Shown here piece after piece: positions 49,021 through 57,027 of a stretch of 64,000 bases of DNA. Each line of letters starts with the position of its first letter. The first letter of the stretch is position 1. Location: assembly GCF_021018805.1 (NCBI RefSeq), contig NC_086248.1, forward strand, positions 93,021,239 through 93,085,238, given 5' to 3'. The notes below the pieces were generated by a model that was not told where the DNA came from, ran no database searches, and worked only from the letters and a program-made list of their open reading frames with translations. The DNA comes from Prinia subflava (taxonomy: Eukaryota; Chordata; Aves; Passeriformes; Cisticolidae). Made by a program: the position numbers and the translations under genes.

Positions 49021-50949
49021 ATGGGTGCCTCGCTTTCGACCACCCAGAAAGGAGTTTATTATGTTCTTGTTAGAGTTTTGGAGGAGAACAAGGTTCAGTT
49101 CTCCCGCGGTTCGTTAAAAAGGCTGGTGCGGTGGCTTTCCGTGCAGTTCAGTAACACGTCTGAGGAGCTTGTGAGGAGCCCCCGTTACTGGGAGGCGATC
49201 GAAAAAAAGGCGGCCAATTCGGATAAATGTCCCCAAGATTTTATGTTTTTGATTGTCAAATTTAAAACGATCGCTAACAGCTCTCCCCTGCATGAAAAGC
49301 CGACGCGACCGCCCGCCCCAGTTTCCCGTTCCCCTTCTCCCAATCCCCGTGTTCCTCGGAAGGGAATTCTGAGGAGAGCCGCAGACCCTAGGTCTGCCAG
49401 CCCAGGCTCTCATCAGAACTCCCGGTCCCCCAGCCTCAGCAGTCTTGTCCGGACTGCTGAGGAATCCTCGGGTCGCCCTGGACAAGCGGCCCGGGGACGC
49501 AGCCCTTCCCCTGTTTCCCCACGTTGTCGACCAAAAGTTAGATTTAATCTTGCTGCGTCACAGGAGCCACAAGATGGCGCCTGCGACACACAAGATGGCG
49601 CCCGTTCGCGCCGTTCTCCTACCCCTCCCCCGCGTCCCCCTCCCCCGAAATCCAATCCCTTCCTTGACCCAACCCCTTCATACCCGCCCAACCCCTTTTA
49701 TCTGCCCAACCCATTTTACCCCTTGGTCCCTCCCACACCCGCCCCCTCTGTTCCCTCCCTTGCTCCACCCATGGCTCCTCCCACATACCCGATGTCTCCT
49801 CCCTTTGTGGCCGCCCAAACCCCGCCTTCGGTCCCTCCCTTTTCCCACGCTGACACTCCTCCCACTCCTGCCCCCTGGCCCGCCCTAGGGGCGGAGCCAG
49901 GCACTTCTCCCCACCCCGGAAGGAGGCCATCTTGGAATGGTAGTTCCCACGCTGCCTCTTCCGGTTCCCACGGTAGGGAACCGGAAGACAACAGCGATGG
50001 AAACCAGGAAGTGCATCTCTCAGCTGCGCCTGTCACCTACCGAAGGGCTCGCGGGGGTGGCGACCCTAAACCGAATTGGCAGCCATTTTCACAAACTATA
50101 ATTCGAGATTTATGTAAGGCGCACAAAGAGTTTGGGAGAGAGAGCTCGTACTTCCGCGGCCTCCTTCAGGCAGACCTAGCAGCTGCGACAACCCTTCCTG
50201 CAGACTTAAAGCAATTATTTTCTTGCCTGATGACACCGGCTGAATTTGAATTATGGCTTGCTGCATTTAGGCAAGCCCTGCGGGAAGAGCTGCCGCACCT
50301 GCCACTCCCAGCAATCGATGAGGGAGGTAATCCCCTTACTGTTGAATTGCTGGGAGGAGAAGGTTCCTTCGAGTCCCCTCAAATTCAGGCACTGCTCATT
50401 CCACCAGCAGTTTTGCCTAGGGTGCAAGACCTGGCCTGCAAAGCCTTTTTCACGATGCAGCCTCGTGCACCCCTGCCGCCGTTCACCCAGATTAGGCAAG
50501 GGGACACAGAATCATTTGTAGATTTCGTGGACAAGATGACTAGGGCTTTAGAAATACAAGTAACGGACGGGCTTGCCCGTAAGAGAATTTTGGAGGAGAT
50601 TGTTTTTGCTAATGCTAATAATGTGTGCAAACAAGCGATTTTAAGTCTCCCTCCAGAACCCCCACGGACTCTACAGGTGATGCTGCAAGTTTGCCAGCAA
50701 AAGGTCCCTTTCCTGCTTCAACATATGACCACCGCAAGCAAGCAGGGAACTCGGCAGGTGCATGCTGCGGAAGATGCGACTCTTCGTCGCCCACAGGCCC
50801 GCAAGCCGGCAGCGTCGAACCCAGCTAGAGCACGGGTCGAGTGCTACCTCTGCCATGAAAAAGGGCATTTTGTGAGCCAATGCCCGCATAACTTGCTGGC
50901 AAAGCCTCGGCCGCAGCAGGAGGACTCCCAACATAATTCAAAAAACTAG
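49021..50949 (+). CDS. gag: Gag polyprotein (642 aa, intact)
   Basis: Structural polyprotein for particle assembly at the membrane. It starts MGASLS, a good N-myristoylation signal (Gly2, Ser6), in a favourable start context (GAG ATG G). Residues 1 to about 95 are matrix-like. Residues about 100-330 are Ser/Arg- then Pro-rich, with YPLV at 233-236 as a possible late-domain motif; no PPPY or PTAP is seen. Residues about 355-590 are capsid, with the major homology region near 493-513 (QGDTESFVDFVD). Nucleocapsid has a single CCHC zinc knuckle (Cys608, Cys611, His616, Cys621); alpha- and betaretroviruses usually have two. The frame ends at TAG 50947-50949, directly after a slippery heptamer. There is no protease in this frame, unlike alpharetroviruses. 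No internal stop or frameshift. Confidence 0.95.
   Translation: MGASLSTTQKGVYYVLVRVLEENKVQFSRGSLKRLVRWLSVQFSNTSEELVRSPRYWEAIEKKAANSDKCPQDFMFLIVKFKTIANSSPLHEKPTRPPAPVSRSPSPNPRVPRKGILRRAADPRSASPGSHQNSRSPSLSSLVRTAEESSGRPGQAARGRSPSPVSPRCRPKVRFNLAASQEPQDGACDTQDGARSRRSPTPPPRPPPPKSNPFLDPTPSYPPNPFYLPNPFYPLVPPTPAPSVPSLAPPMAPPTYPMSPPFVAAQTPPSVPPFSHADTPPTPAPWPALGAEPGTSPHPGRRPSWNGSSHAASSGSHGREPEDNSDGNQEVHLSAAPVTYRRARGGGDPKPNWQPFSQTIIRDLCKAHKEFGRESSYFRGLLQADLAAATTLPADLKQLFSCLMTPAEFELWLAAFRQALREELPHLPLPAIDEGGNPLTVELLGGEGSFESPQIQALLIPPAVLPRVQDLACKAFFTMQPRAPLPPFTQIRQGDTESFVDFVDKMTRALEIQVTDGLARKRILEEIVFANANNVCKQAILSLPPEPPRTLQVMLQVCQQKVPFLLQHMTTASKQGTRQVHAAEDATLRRPQARKPAASNPARARVECYLCHEKGHFVSQCPHNLLAKPRPQQEDSQHNSKN
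49570..49602 (+). repeat. Tandem CAAGATGGCGCC motif within gag
   Basis: CAAGATGGCGCC occurs at 49570-49581 and again at 49591-49602, with an inverted AAGATGG core at 49927-49933. The core resembles the YY1 site AAGATGGCGGC. In protein it encodes a short DGA repeat. Confidence 0.6.
50940..50946 (+). promoter_or_regulatory. -1 ribosomal frameshift site (A AAA AAC)
   Basis: The heptamer A AAA AAC is in phase with gag (…TCA AAA AAC TAG), and the gag stop is the very next codon. A -1 shift here enters the frame that stays open through protease, RT and integrase to 54611. Downstream, 50963-50970 (GCCCACCC) is complementary to 50989-50996 (GGGTGGGC). The loop 50978-50984 (TGACCCC) is complementary to 51028-51034, so an H-type pseudoknot is possible. 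The heptamer is of the betaretroviral gag-pro type. Confidence 0.88.
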
Positions 50950-53900
50950 GGGGGGAGTGCGGGCCCACCCGGCATGATGACCCCAACAGGGTGGGCAGTG
51001 CAGAAGAGAAGGCAGTCAACGCCTTCGGGGGTCACTGGACCAAGACAACTATCTCGGACTGGCATTTCCTTTACCCTTCCCAGGAGGGAACTTTCCCGGA
51101 CTTGACGTTAACACCATTTTGTAAACCTTACAGGTTGAGGCTCACTCACAGTGCGCACCTCAGAGATACCAGCTGGTACCCAGTTCGCGTGGATTGCGAA
51201 GACCTTCTGGACTGGCCGTTTCAAAGGAAAGGTAAGTTCATTGTTGTTGGGGACTGTAAATACACTCCGCAAGACATTGAGGTATACCCGGGGACCTATA
51301 AGGGTGACCCCAGGTTCCTCAATGTCTGGCTGCGTTCCACTCATCCCCCAGCTTTCCACCCAAAGGGACAAATAGTGGCCCAGGCAATTCCACACACCAG
51401 GCCAGATCAGTATCAGGTTTACCCTGAGGAAAGGCCACTTTCAGTCAACGCAGTGCATCGGATCACAGAAGAAAAACCTATAATACAATGTACGATGTCC
51501 ATTGGGGATGAGTCCGTTAATAAAGGTCTTCTTTTTGACACAGGAGCGGATGTCACGGTCATTCCCACCCGGGAGTGGCCGTCACATTGGGCCTTGGAGG
51601 ACGCGCCGGCGAATATCTCCGGAGTAGGGGGTTTTCAATCGGCTAAGAGATCAGCGCGCATGGTGAAATTCACGGGGCCGAAAGGGCAATTGGCATATAC
51701 GCGCCCTTTCGTTTGCAAATATGAACGGCCCCTGCTTGGTAGGGAGCTCATGTCTCAATGGGGGGTCACAATTAGTATCCCAGACCCCCCTCAGGTTTTT
51801 TGTCTAGCGGTCACTGAGGAGCGCCCAATCCTCAAACTGAATTGGAAAACGGATAATCCAGTGTGGGTTGACCAGTGGCCGCTATCCAAGGAGAAATTAA
51901 AGGCGCTCGAGGAGCTCGTGGAGGAGCAGTTACAGAAGGGTAATATCGTGGAAACGAATTCCCCCTGGAACTCGCCCGTCTTCGTCATTCGAAAGAGTGA
52001 CGGAAGGCGCTGGCGCCTCCTTCACGACCTTCGACAAATTAATAACGTTATAGAGGACATGGGATCCCTCCAACCAGGAATGCCATCCCCTGCCATGCTG
52101 CCCCGAAATTGGAATCTGGCAGTTATTGATCTGAAGGATTGCTTCTTCCAAATTCCCCTACATCCGGATGACGCACCGCGTTTTGCCTTCTCGGTGCCTA
52201 CCATCAACCGAGCGGCCCCAAGGAAGAGGTATCACTGGAGGGCTCTTCCCCAAGGTATGAAGAACTCCCCGGTGATGTGCCAGCTGTACGTCTCTTCCTT
52301 GCTGCGTCCTGTGCGCGCAGCCGCGGAGGAGGTTATCATCCACCATTACATGGATGATATCCTCATTTGCGCCCCAACAACAAGCGAACTGGATAGAGTC
52401 CTCACACGCGTAACAGATTTGTTAGTTGCTGCAGGGTTTGAGCTGCAAGCAGAGAAGATTCAGCGGATGCCACCCTGGAAATACCTGGGGCTGGAAATCG
52501 GACGGCGGACCATTGTTCCCCAAAAATTGGCTATCCGGACATCAGTCCGGACCCTTGCGGATGTCCATCGACTCTGCGGAGAGTTGAATTGGGTGAGGCC
52601 CTGGCTGGGTCTCTCCACGGAGGATCTAGCACCCCTCTTCGATTTATTGAAGGGGGGAGATGAGCTTAGCTCTCCCAGGGCGCTCACCGCGGAGGCAAGG
52701 AAAGCACTGGAGAAGGTACAACAGGCGTTGTCATCACGCCAGGCGCACAGATGTGACCCCGGCTTACCCTTTCGGTTCGTGGTGCTGGGTAAGCTCCCGC
52801 ATCTTTTTGGGGTCATTTTTCAGTGGGATTCGAACACCACACAGCATGACACCAAGGGCCACGGTGGGAGAGATCCACTGCTGATCATAGAGTGGGTCTT
52901 TCTTAGCCACCACCGGCCCAAGAGACTTACGAGGCCACAAGAAATCATGGCTGAGCTGATCCGCAAGGCACGTACGCGCCTTTGCGAGTTGGCCGGTTGT
53001 GACTTTGAGTGCATCCATCTCCCCATCAAATTATCCTCGGGCCAGATCACCAAACCCATGTTGGAAACTCTGCTTCAAAATAATGAAGCTCTACAATTCG
53101 CTCTGGACTCTTTTACGGGCCAAATTTCAATTCATCGGCCGGCCCACAAATTGTTCAATCTGGATGGAAATTTTGAATTGGCATTGAGGAGTGTCCGAAG
53201 TGTAAAACCACTCCAGGCCTTGACCGTTTTTACAGACGCGTCCGGGGCTTCTCACAGGTCAGTGATGACCTGGGAGGATCCCGAAACTCAGCAGTGGGAC
53301 AGTGATGTTGAAATCGTTGAGGGTTCGCCTCAAGTCGCTGAGTTGGCCGCAGTCGTCAGGGCATTAGAGAGATTTCCCGGACCGCTAAACATAGTTACCG
53401 ACTCTGCCTATGTTACAGGGGTAGTGTCCAGAGCTGATCAGGCAGTATTACAGCAGGTTTCCAACGACGCGCTTTATGCGCAGCTCTCGAAGCTTATAAA
53501 GCTTGTGTCCCACCGAGAGCACCCCTTCTACGTGATGCACACAAGGTCGCACACAGATTTGCCAGGGTTTGTTGCAGAGGGCAACAGGAGAGCAGATGCT
53601 CTCGCTGCTCCTGTGACAAAGACCCCACTGCCTGACATATTTCAACAGGCACAGCTCAGCCATGCTTTGTTCCATCAGAATGCACCAGCCCTGGTCCGCC
53701 GATTTCGTATCACCCGGCAACAGGCCAGGGCGATTGTGGCTTCGTGCCCATCGTGTCAATCCCACTCCGTGCCGACCATGCACGCCGGAGTCAATCCCAG
53801 AGGGCTGGGAAGTTGTGAAATCTGGCAGACCGACGTCACCCATGTGGCGGCGTTCGGGAGGCTCCGGTACGTGCATGTGTCCGTTGATACCTTCTCGGGT

Positions 53901-54611
53901 GTAGTCTATGCCTCCGCACACGCAGGGGAGAAGGCCTCCCACGTCATCCAACACCTCATTCAGGCCTTCTCTTTCATGGGCATCCCCAAGGAAATTAAAA
54001 CAGATAATGGCCCTGCGTATACTTCCAGGGAGCTTGCAGATTTCCTGCAGCAATGGGGAGTTGAGCATAAAACGGGCATCCCTCACTCCCCCACGGGTCA
54101 GGCCATTGTTGAAAGGACCCATCAGAACGTCAAACGGGTCCTTCAACAGCAAAGACCAGTCCTGAAGGTTGAAACTCCATCAATCAGATTGGCAAGGGCA
54201 CTTTATGTGTTAAATTTCCTAAATTGTTCTTATGAAAAACCAGATCCGCCCGTTGTGCGGCATTTCAATAGCAACCGCGACTGGGACCTGAGTGAGCAGC
54301 ATCCGCCGGTGACCGTAAGGTTTCCCGAAACAGGGAAAGTGGAGGGTCCACTGACGCTTTTGACGTGGGGGCGCGGGTACGCCTGCGTCTCCACTGATGC
54401 CGGGCCGAAGTGGATACCATCCAGATGGGTAAAGCCTTATATCGAAAGAAAAACAAAAGTCCGAGAAAACGAAAAGCCTCAAGTCGCCTCCGCGGCTCTC
54501 CGCCGCAGAAGGCGTGAGTCCAGTGACTCAGAGGAAGAGGAGGAGCAGTCAGAAGGCTGGGAGGACCCCTTTTTCTGTGATTTCCCACTTTGTAACGATT
54601 TGTTTTTCTGA
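50946..54611 (+). CDS. pol: Pro-Pol (protease, RT, RNase H, integrase), expressed by -1 frameshift
   Basis: The start given is the first codon after the frameshift. No ATG is used, and about 1,221 codons are open. In order: a segment at about 51150-51420 that looks like a degenerate dUTPase-like domain; protease with DTGAD from 51537; reverse transcriptase with LPQGMKNSP and YMDD at 52347-52358; RNase H with Asp 53235, Glu 53340, Asp 53400 and Asp 53595; integrase zinc finger His 53661, His 53673, Cys 53745, Cys 53754; catalytic core Asp 53832, Asp 54003, Glu 54111 (D,D35E). The C-terminal domain ends WIPSRWVKPY plus an acidic tail. The RT type is class II (alpha/beta). Pro and pol share one frame, so only one frameshift is needed, whereas betaretroviruses use two. 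All catalytic residues are present and no stop interrupts it. Confidence 0.95.
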   Translation, partial: LGGECGPTRHDDPNRVGSAEEKAVNAFGGHWTKTTISDWHFLYPSQEGTFPDLTLTPFCKPYRLRLTHSAHLRDTSWYPVRVDCEDLLDWPFQRKGKFIVVGDCKYTPQDIEVYPGTYKGDPRFLNVWLRSTHPPAFHPKGQIVAQAIPHTRPDQYQVYPEERPLSVNAVHRITEEKPIIQCTMSIGDESVNKGLLFDTGADVTVIPTREWPSHWALEDAPANISGVGGFQSAKRSARMVKFTGPKGQLAYTRPFVCKYERPLLGRELMSQWGVTISIPDPPQVFCLAVTEERPILKLNWKTDNPVWVDQWPLSKEKLKALEELVEEQLQKGNIVETNSPWNSPVFVIRKSDGRRWRLLHDLRQINNVIEDMGSLQPGMPSPAMLPRNWNLAVIDLKDCFFQIPLHPDDAPRFAFSVPTINRAAPRKRYHWRALPQGMKNSPVMCQLYVSSLLRPVRAAAEEVIIHHYMDDILICAPTTSELDRVLTRVTDLLVAAGFELQAEKIQRMPPWKYLGLEIGRRTIVPQKLAIRTSVRTLADVHRLCGELNWVRPWLGLSTEDLAPLFDLLKGGDELSSPRALTAEARKALEKVQQALSSRQAHRCDPGLPFRFVVLGKLPHLFGVIFQWDSNTTQHDTKGHGGRDPLLIIEWVFLSHHRPKRLTRPQEIMAELIRKARTRLCELAGCDFECIHLPIKLSSGQITKPMLETLLQNNEALQFALDSFTGQISIHRPAHKLFNLDGNFELALRSVRSVKPLQALTVFTDASGASHRSVMTWEDPETQQWDSDVEIVEGSPQVAELAAVVRALERFPGPLNIVTDSAYVTGVVSRADQAVLQQVSNDALYAQLSKLIKLVSHREHPFYVMHTRSHTDLPGFVAEGNRRADALAAPVTKTPLPDIFQQAQLSHALFHQNAPALVRRFRITRQQARAIVASCPSCQSHSVPTMHAGVNPRGLGSCEIWQTDVTHVAAFGRLRYVHVSVDTFSGVVYASAHAGEKASHVIQHLIQAFSFMGIPKEIKTDNGPAYTSRELADFLQQWGVEHKTGIPHSPTGQAIVERTHQNVKRVLQQQRPVLKVETPSIRLARALYVLNFLNCSYEKPDPPVVRHFNSNRDWDLSEQHPPVTVRFPETGKVEGPLTLLTWGRGYACVSTDAGPKWIPSRWVKPYIERKTKVRENEKPQVASAALRRRRRESSDSEEEEEQSEGWEDPFFCDFPLCNDLFF
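51150..51420 (+). other. dUTPase-like segment upstream of protease (degenerate)
   Basis: The pattern IVVGDCKYTP, then IEVYPGTYKGDP, then PKGQIVAQAIP follows the spacing of trimeric dUTPase motifs (G.SS, the beta-hairpin GxxDxxYxG, and GxRIAQ). Betaretroviruses carry dUTPase at this place, before the protease. The usual catalytic Asp/Tyr motif is not intact, so activity is unlikely. This assignment is by pattern only. Confidence 0.45.
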
Positions 54612-54621
54612 GTTTCTGTTT

Positions 54622-54623
54622 AG
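54622..54623 (+). other. Probable env splice acceptor
   Basis: TTTCTGTTTAG ends at 54623, just after the pol stop (54609-54611) and 12 bp before the env ATG. It makes a subgenomic env mRNA with the leader donor at 48645. Env then starts at its own ATG rather than sharing the gag start as in avian leukosis viruses. Confidence 0.7.
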
Positions 54624-54635
54624 ATCCGTCCAACC

Positions 54636-56147
54636 ATGAGCGCCAAGACTGCCATCAGTTCAGCCGTCCTCTTCGCCAGTCTCCTGACCATCGCCCAGGC
54701 GTGGCTCGTCCCCCAGCCGCAACAGAACGTCTGGGCTGTCTTGGCCAAATCACTGGGCCAAGACCACATATGTCTCAACCAAGCGAGTGCCGCGAATCCC
54801 ATGGCATCCTGCCTCGTGGGGATCCCATTTAAAGATCGTGAGATGCCCAAGATGCTTCTAGGTTATGCTCAAAAACTTAGACAAGAAGCTGCTAAAATGG
54901 AGCATAACCTAAAGCATGCCCATTACATCGTCGCGTGGTACAATTATATTAAAAGTCTTCCAAAGTTAGAAAACGAGCCTCAGGAGCTAGAGCTTCTAGG
55001 TTCCGCCAGAGCCGAATCTTGTTTTCATATCCGCAACGACCACGTCCAGCGTCACCACCGTCATTTTGTCTCCTCCAAAGCCCATTTTAATACTCATTGG
55101 TGCAACGCTGTGTCCTTTAGTTATCCTCCAATCCCTCCCCAAAAATCAGCCCAAGTCTTTGCCCATCCCCGCCAGCTTCCTAGGGGAACATTCTTGATTT
55201 GCGGAGACCACGCATGGGCAGGTATCCCCTCTCACCTCTCCGGAGGCCCGTGCACCTTTGGGACCCTCGGATTGTTTTCACCCAACAAATCACAAATTTT
55301 GGATTGGGTTACACAAAATTCTACAAATGGTGCACATCTATTGGCACACTCTAGAAAGAAGAGAGAAGACTACTCTCTCAAAAAATTGGCAGACGATTGC
55401 GATGAGGAAATTATCCATTGGAGCAGATCTAAAGGCATCGCAATCACAGTATTTGCGCCGTGGGTCGCCATTGCTAAGACCCTCGGAGAATTAGGCCATT
55501 TGGAATGTTGGGTAGCTAAGCAATCCCGTTTGACTTCTAGGGCCCTATCAAACCTCCTGAAAGATGAGGAAATTACGAGGCAGGCAACCCTCCAGAATCG
55601 TGCAGCCATCGATTACCTCCTGCTCCTCCACGGTCACTCGTGTGAGGAGTTTGAGGGGCTCTGCTGCTTTAATTTGACATCTAGGGCCAAGGGGACTCGC
55701 GAGGCACTCAAACAAATGGAAAACATGATAGGAGACATCAAGCAAGAATACGGGGACTGGCTCAGTAATTTGTTCAAGGGATGGGGGATCTCGGGTTGGA
55801 CGGGATCGATTCTTAGAACTGTTCTGTTAATTGTTTTTGTGCTTTTTGTTGCTATTGCCAGCCTTGGACTAATGAAAAAGATGTTGCAGAATTTGATTTC
55901 TTCCTCCACATCACCACTCAAAGCTGAAGTCCACCGAGTAGCCGTTGAAGTAGGCCCAGAAGTGTTCAAGGAAGAGGAGGAAAGCTTCGTTGATGAGGAC
56001 GAGCAGGCTGAACAGCTTGAAATCATCGTGGAAGAAGTGCGCAGCTTTCCTCGAGAACAATGGCCTACTCAACAGCAGTGGTTTGCAGAATCATACCCAC
56101 GTTCTGAACACCTGGTGGACCCCCCTCAATTCGGATATCTGAGATAG
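54636..56147 (+). CDS. env: Env glycoprotein, alpha-type with CX6CC (503 aa, intact)
   Basis: Receptor-binding and fusion glycoprotein. The start context is ACC ATG A. A signal peptide (residues 1-22, cut after AQA) precedes a short surface subunit that ends at the furin site RKKR (240-243). In the transmembrane subunit, Cys255 and Cys291 flank a hydrophobic internal fusion peptide, as in alpharetroviruses. A heptad region leads to the CX6CC motif (Cys336, Cys343, Cys344) next to the immunosuppressive-type segment. The membrane anchor is about 396-417. The cytoplasmic tail of about 85 residues is long and acidic, with a Pro/Gln-rich end; alpharetroviral tails are much shorter. I see no CWLC motif in the surface subunit and few N-glycosylation sites (one is NST before the cleavage site). 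The frame is undamaged. Confidence 0.93.
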   Translation: MSAKTAISSAVLFASLLTIAQAWLVPQPQQNVWAVLAKSLGQDHICLNQASAANPMASCLVGIPFKDREMPKMLLGYAQKLRQEAAKMEHNLKHAHYIVAWYNYIKSLPKLENEPQELELLGSARAESCFHIRNDHVQRHHRHFVSSKAHFNTHWCNAVSFSYPPIPPQKSAQVFAHPRQLPRGTFLICGDHAWAGIPSHLSGGPCTFGTLGLFSPNKSQILDWVTQNSTNGAHLLAHSRKKREDYSLKKLADDCDEEIIHWSRSKGIAITVFAPWVAIAKTLGELGHLECWVAKQSRLTSRALSNLLKDEEITRQATLQNRAAIDYLLLLHGHSCEEFEGLCCFNLTSRAKGTREALKQMENMIGDIKQEYGDWLSNLFKGWGISGWTGSILRTVLLIVFVLFVAIASLGLMKKMLQNLISSSTSPLKAEVHRVAVEVGPEVFKEEEESFVDEDEQAEQLEIIVEEVRSFPREQWPTQQQWFAESYPRSEHLVDPPQFGYLR

Positions 56148-56166
56148 AACTCACAGGGTCAAAAAT

Positions 56167-56183
56167 AAAAGAAAAGGGGGAGA
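56167..56183 (+). other. Polypurine tract
   Basis: 17 consecutive purines (AAAAGAAAAGGGGGAGA) directly before the 3' LTR. This is the expected plus-strand primer for reverse transcription. Confidence 0.92.
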
Positions 56184-57021
56184 TGTGGTGGTGTGGATGG
56201 TTGGACTTTCCCCATTTCAGTATGTTAAACCTCAGTTGGACTCCACAAAGAAAGTTGGGACAGTGTAAGCAGGAACAAGCAGGTGCTGTGAAGGACTGTG
56301 ACAAGGAAAAGAAGGACAGACGAGGGAGAGGATTTAAAGAGAGAGACTTAAGGAAAAAGGAGAGGGTGCTGAAAGAAGGATATAGGAAAGAGGGTTTTGA
56401 GGCAGAGAGAAGTTGAAAGATATATGGGTGGTTTACCAAGTAGGAAGGATTTAGATATGTGGGAAAGATGAAAGGCTGGTGGGTCCTATATTGTATGTTC
56501 TGCACAATGTTGTATGTTCTGTACACCCCCCCCTTAATTGAAATTCATAAGTTCCCCTTGGTCACATGTTACCTTTTCCCCTCTTCCCGCCACTGTGTTA
56601 TCCCTCCCCTATCCCCTAATTGGTTCAAGGCTTGCAACCCTTCCCCTTATCTCCCAAGTGTCAAGGTTCCATTGGTTGCCGCAAAGAGGGACTCCCATTT
56701 CTCCTCCCCTACCCCGAAAGCATATAAGCTGGTGCATTTCTTTGTTCGGGATCCAGTTCCAGTTCAGCCTGGTTCCACTTCGGTCTGGACAGTGCTATGT
56801 TGGATTAAAGTTGTGGTTCCTCTGTCTGGCTGGCTGGATCCTCCTTTCTCGCTCTTAGCGCGTCGCTTCAGTTATCCTACTGCCGTTCCGGCCTCTCCCA
56901 GGGACAAGAACCCACAGGGCTGACCCCTTCGTTCCGCTGAGGGGCGGCTCGGATTCCGCTTGCTCCGGTGCCTGGGCTGGCTCGGGGTGAAGCCAAGGGG
57001 CTTAGTAGCGGCACCGCGACA
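56184..57021 (+). repeat. 3' LTR (838 bp)
   Basis: Base-for-base identical to the 5' LTR (offset 8,640). The ATTAAA at 56804-56809 would end the proviral transcript near 56827. Confidence 0.97.
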
Positions 57022-57027
57022 AGTAAG
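57022..57027. repeat. Target-site duplication, right copy (AGTAAG)
   Basis: Exact repeat of 47538-47543. It marks the outer edge of the insertion. Confidence 0.95.

Larger units (their letters stand above)
47544..57021 (+). mobile_element. Full-length endogenous retrovirus, class II pol with alpha-type env
   Basis: 9,478 bp provirus with the order LTR, primer-binding site, leader, gag, pro-pol, env, purine tract, LTR. It is flanked by the 6-bp direct repeat AGTAAG. The two LTRs show no difference over 838 bp, and all three genes are open over their full length. RT carries YMDD, integrase carries D,D(35)E, and Env has a CX6CC transmembrane subunit. It lies about 17.6 kb downstream of CENPF, in the same orientation. 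Its base composition is much richer in GC and CpG than the AT-rich host flanks, as expected of a recent arrival that has not yet lost CpG. The genes are described separately. The element looks coding-competent from sequence alone, but expression and activity cannot be judged. Confidence 0.97.

Noticed and set aside
49413..50036. Overlapping minus-strand frames opposite the Pro-rich part of gag
   Set aside because: C-rich Pro codons leave few stops on the other strand. The translations are Gly/Arg/Glu-rich filler.
50991..50993. GTG at 50991 as a start codon for pro-pol
   Set aside because: Retroviral pro-pol is made by frameshift or readthrough. The same frame is open back to the slippery site, so no separate start is needed.
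53448..54152. 234-codon minus-strand frame opposite integrase
   Set aside because: It is the antisense shadow of a strongly supported catalytic domain, with codon-bias-driven lack of stops and no homology.
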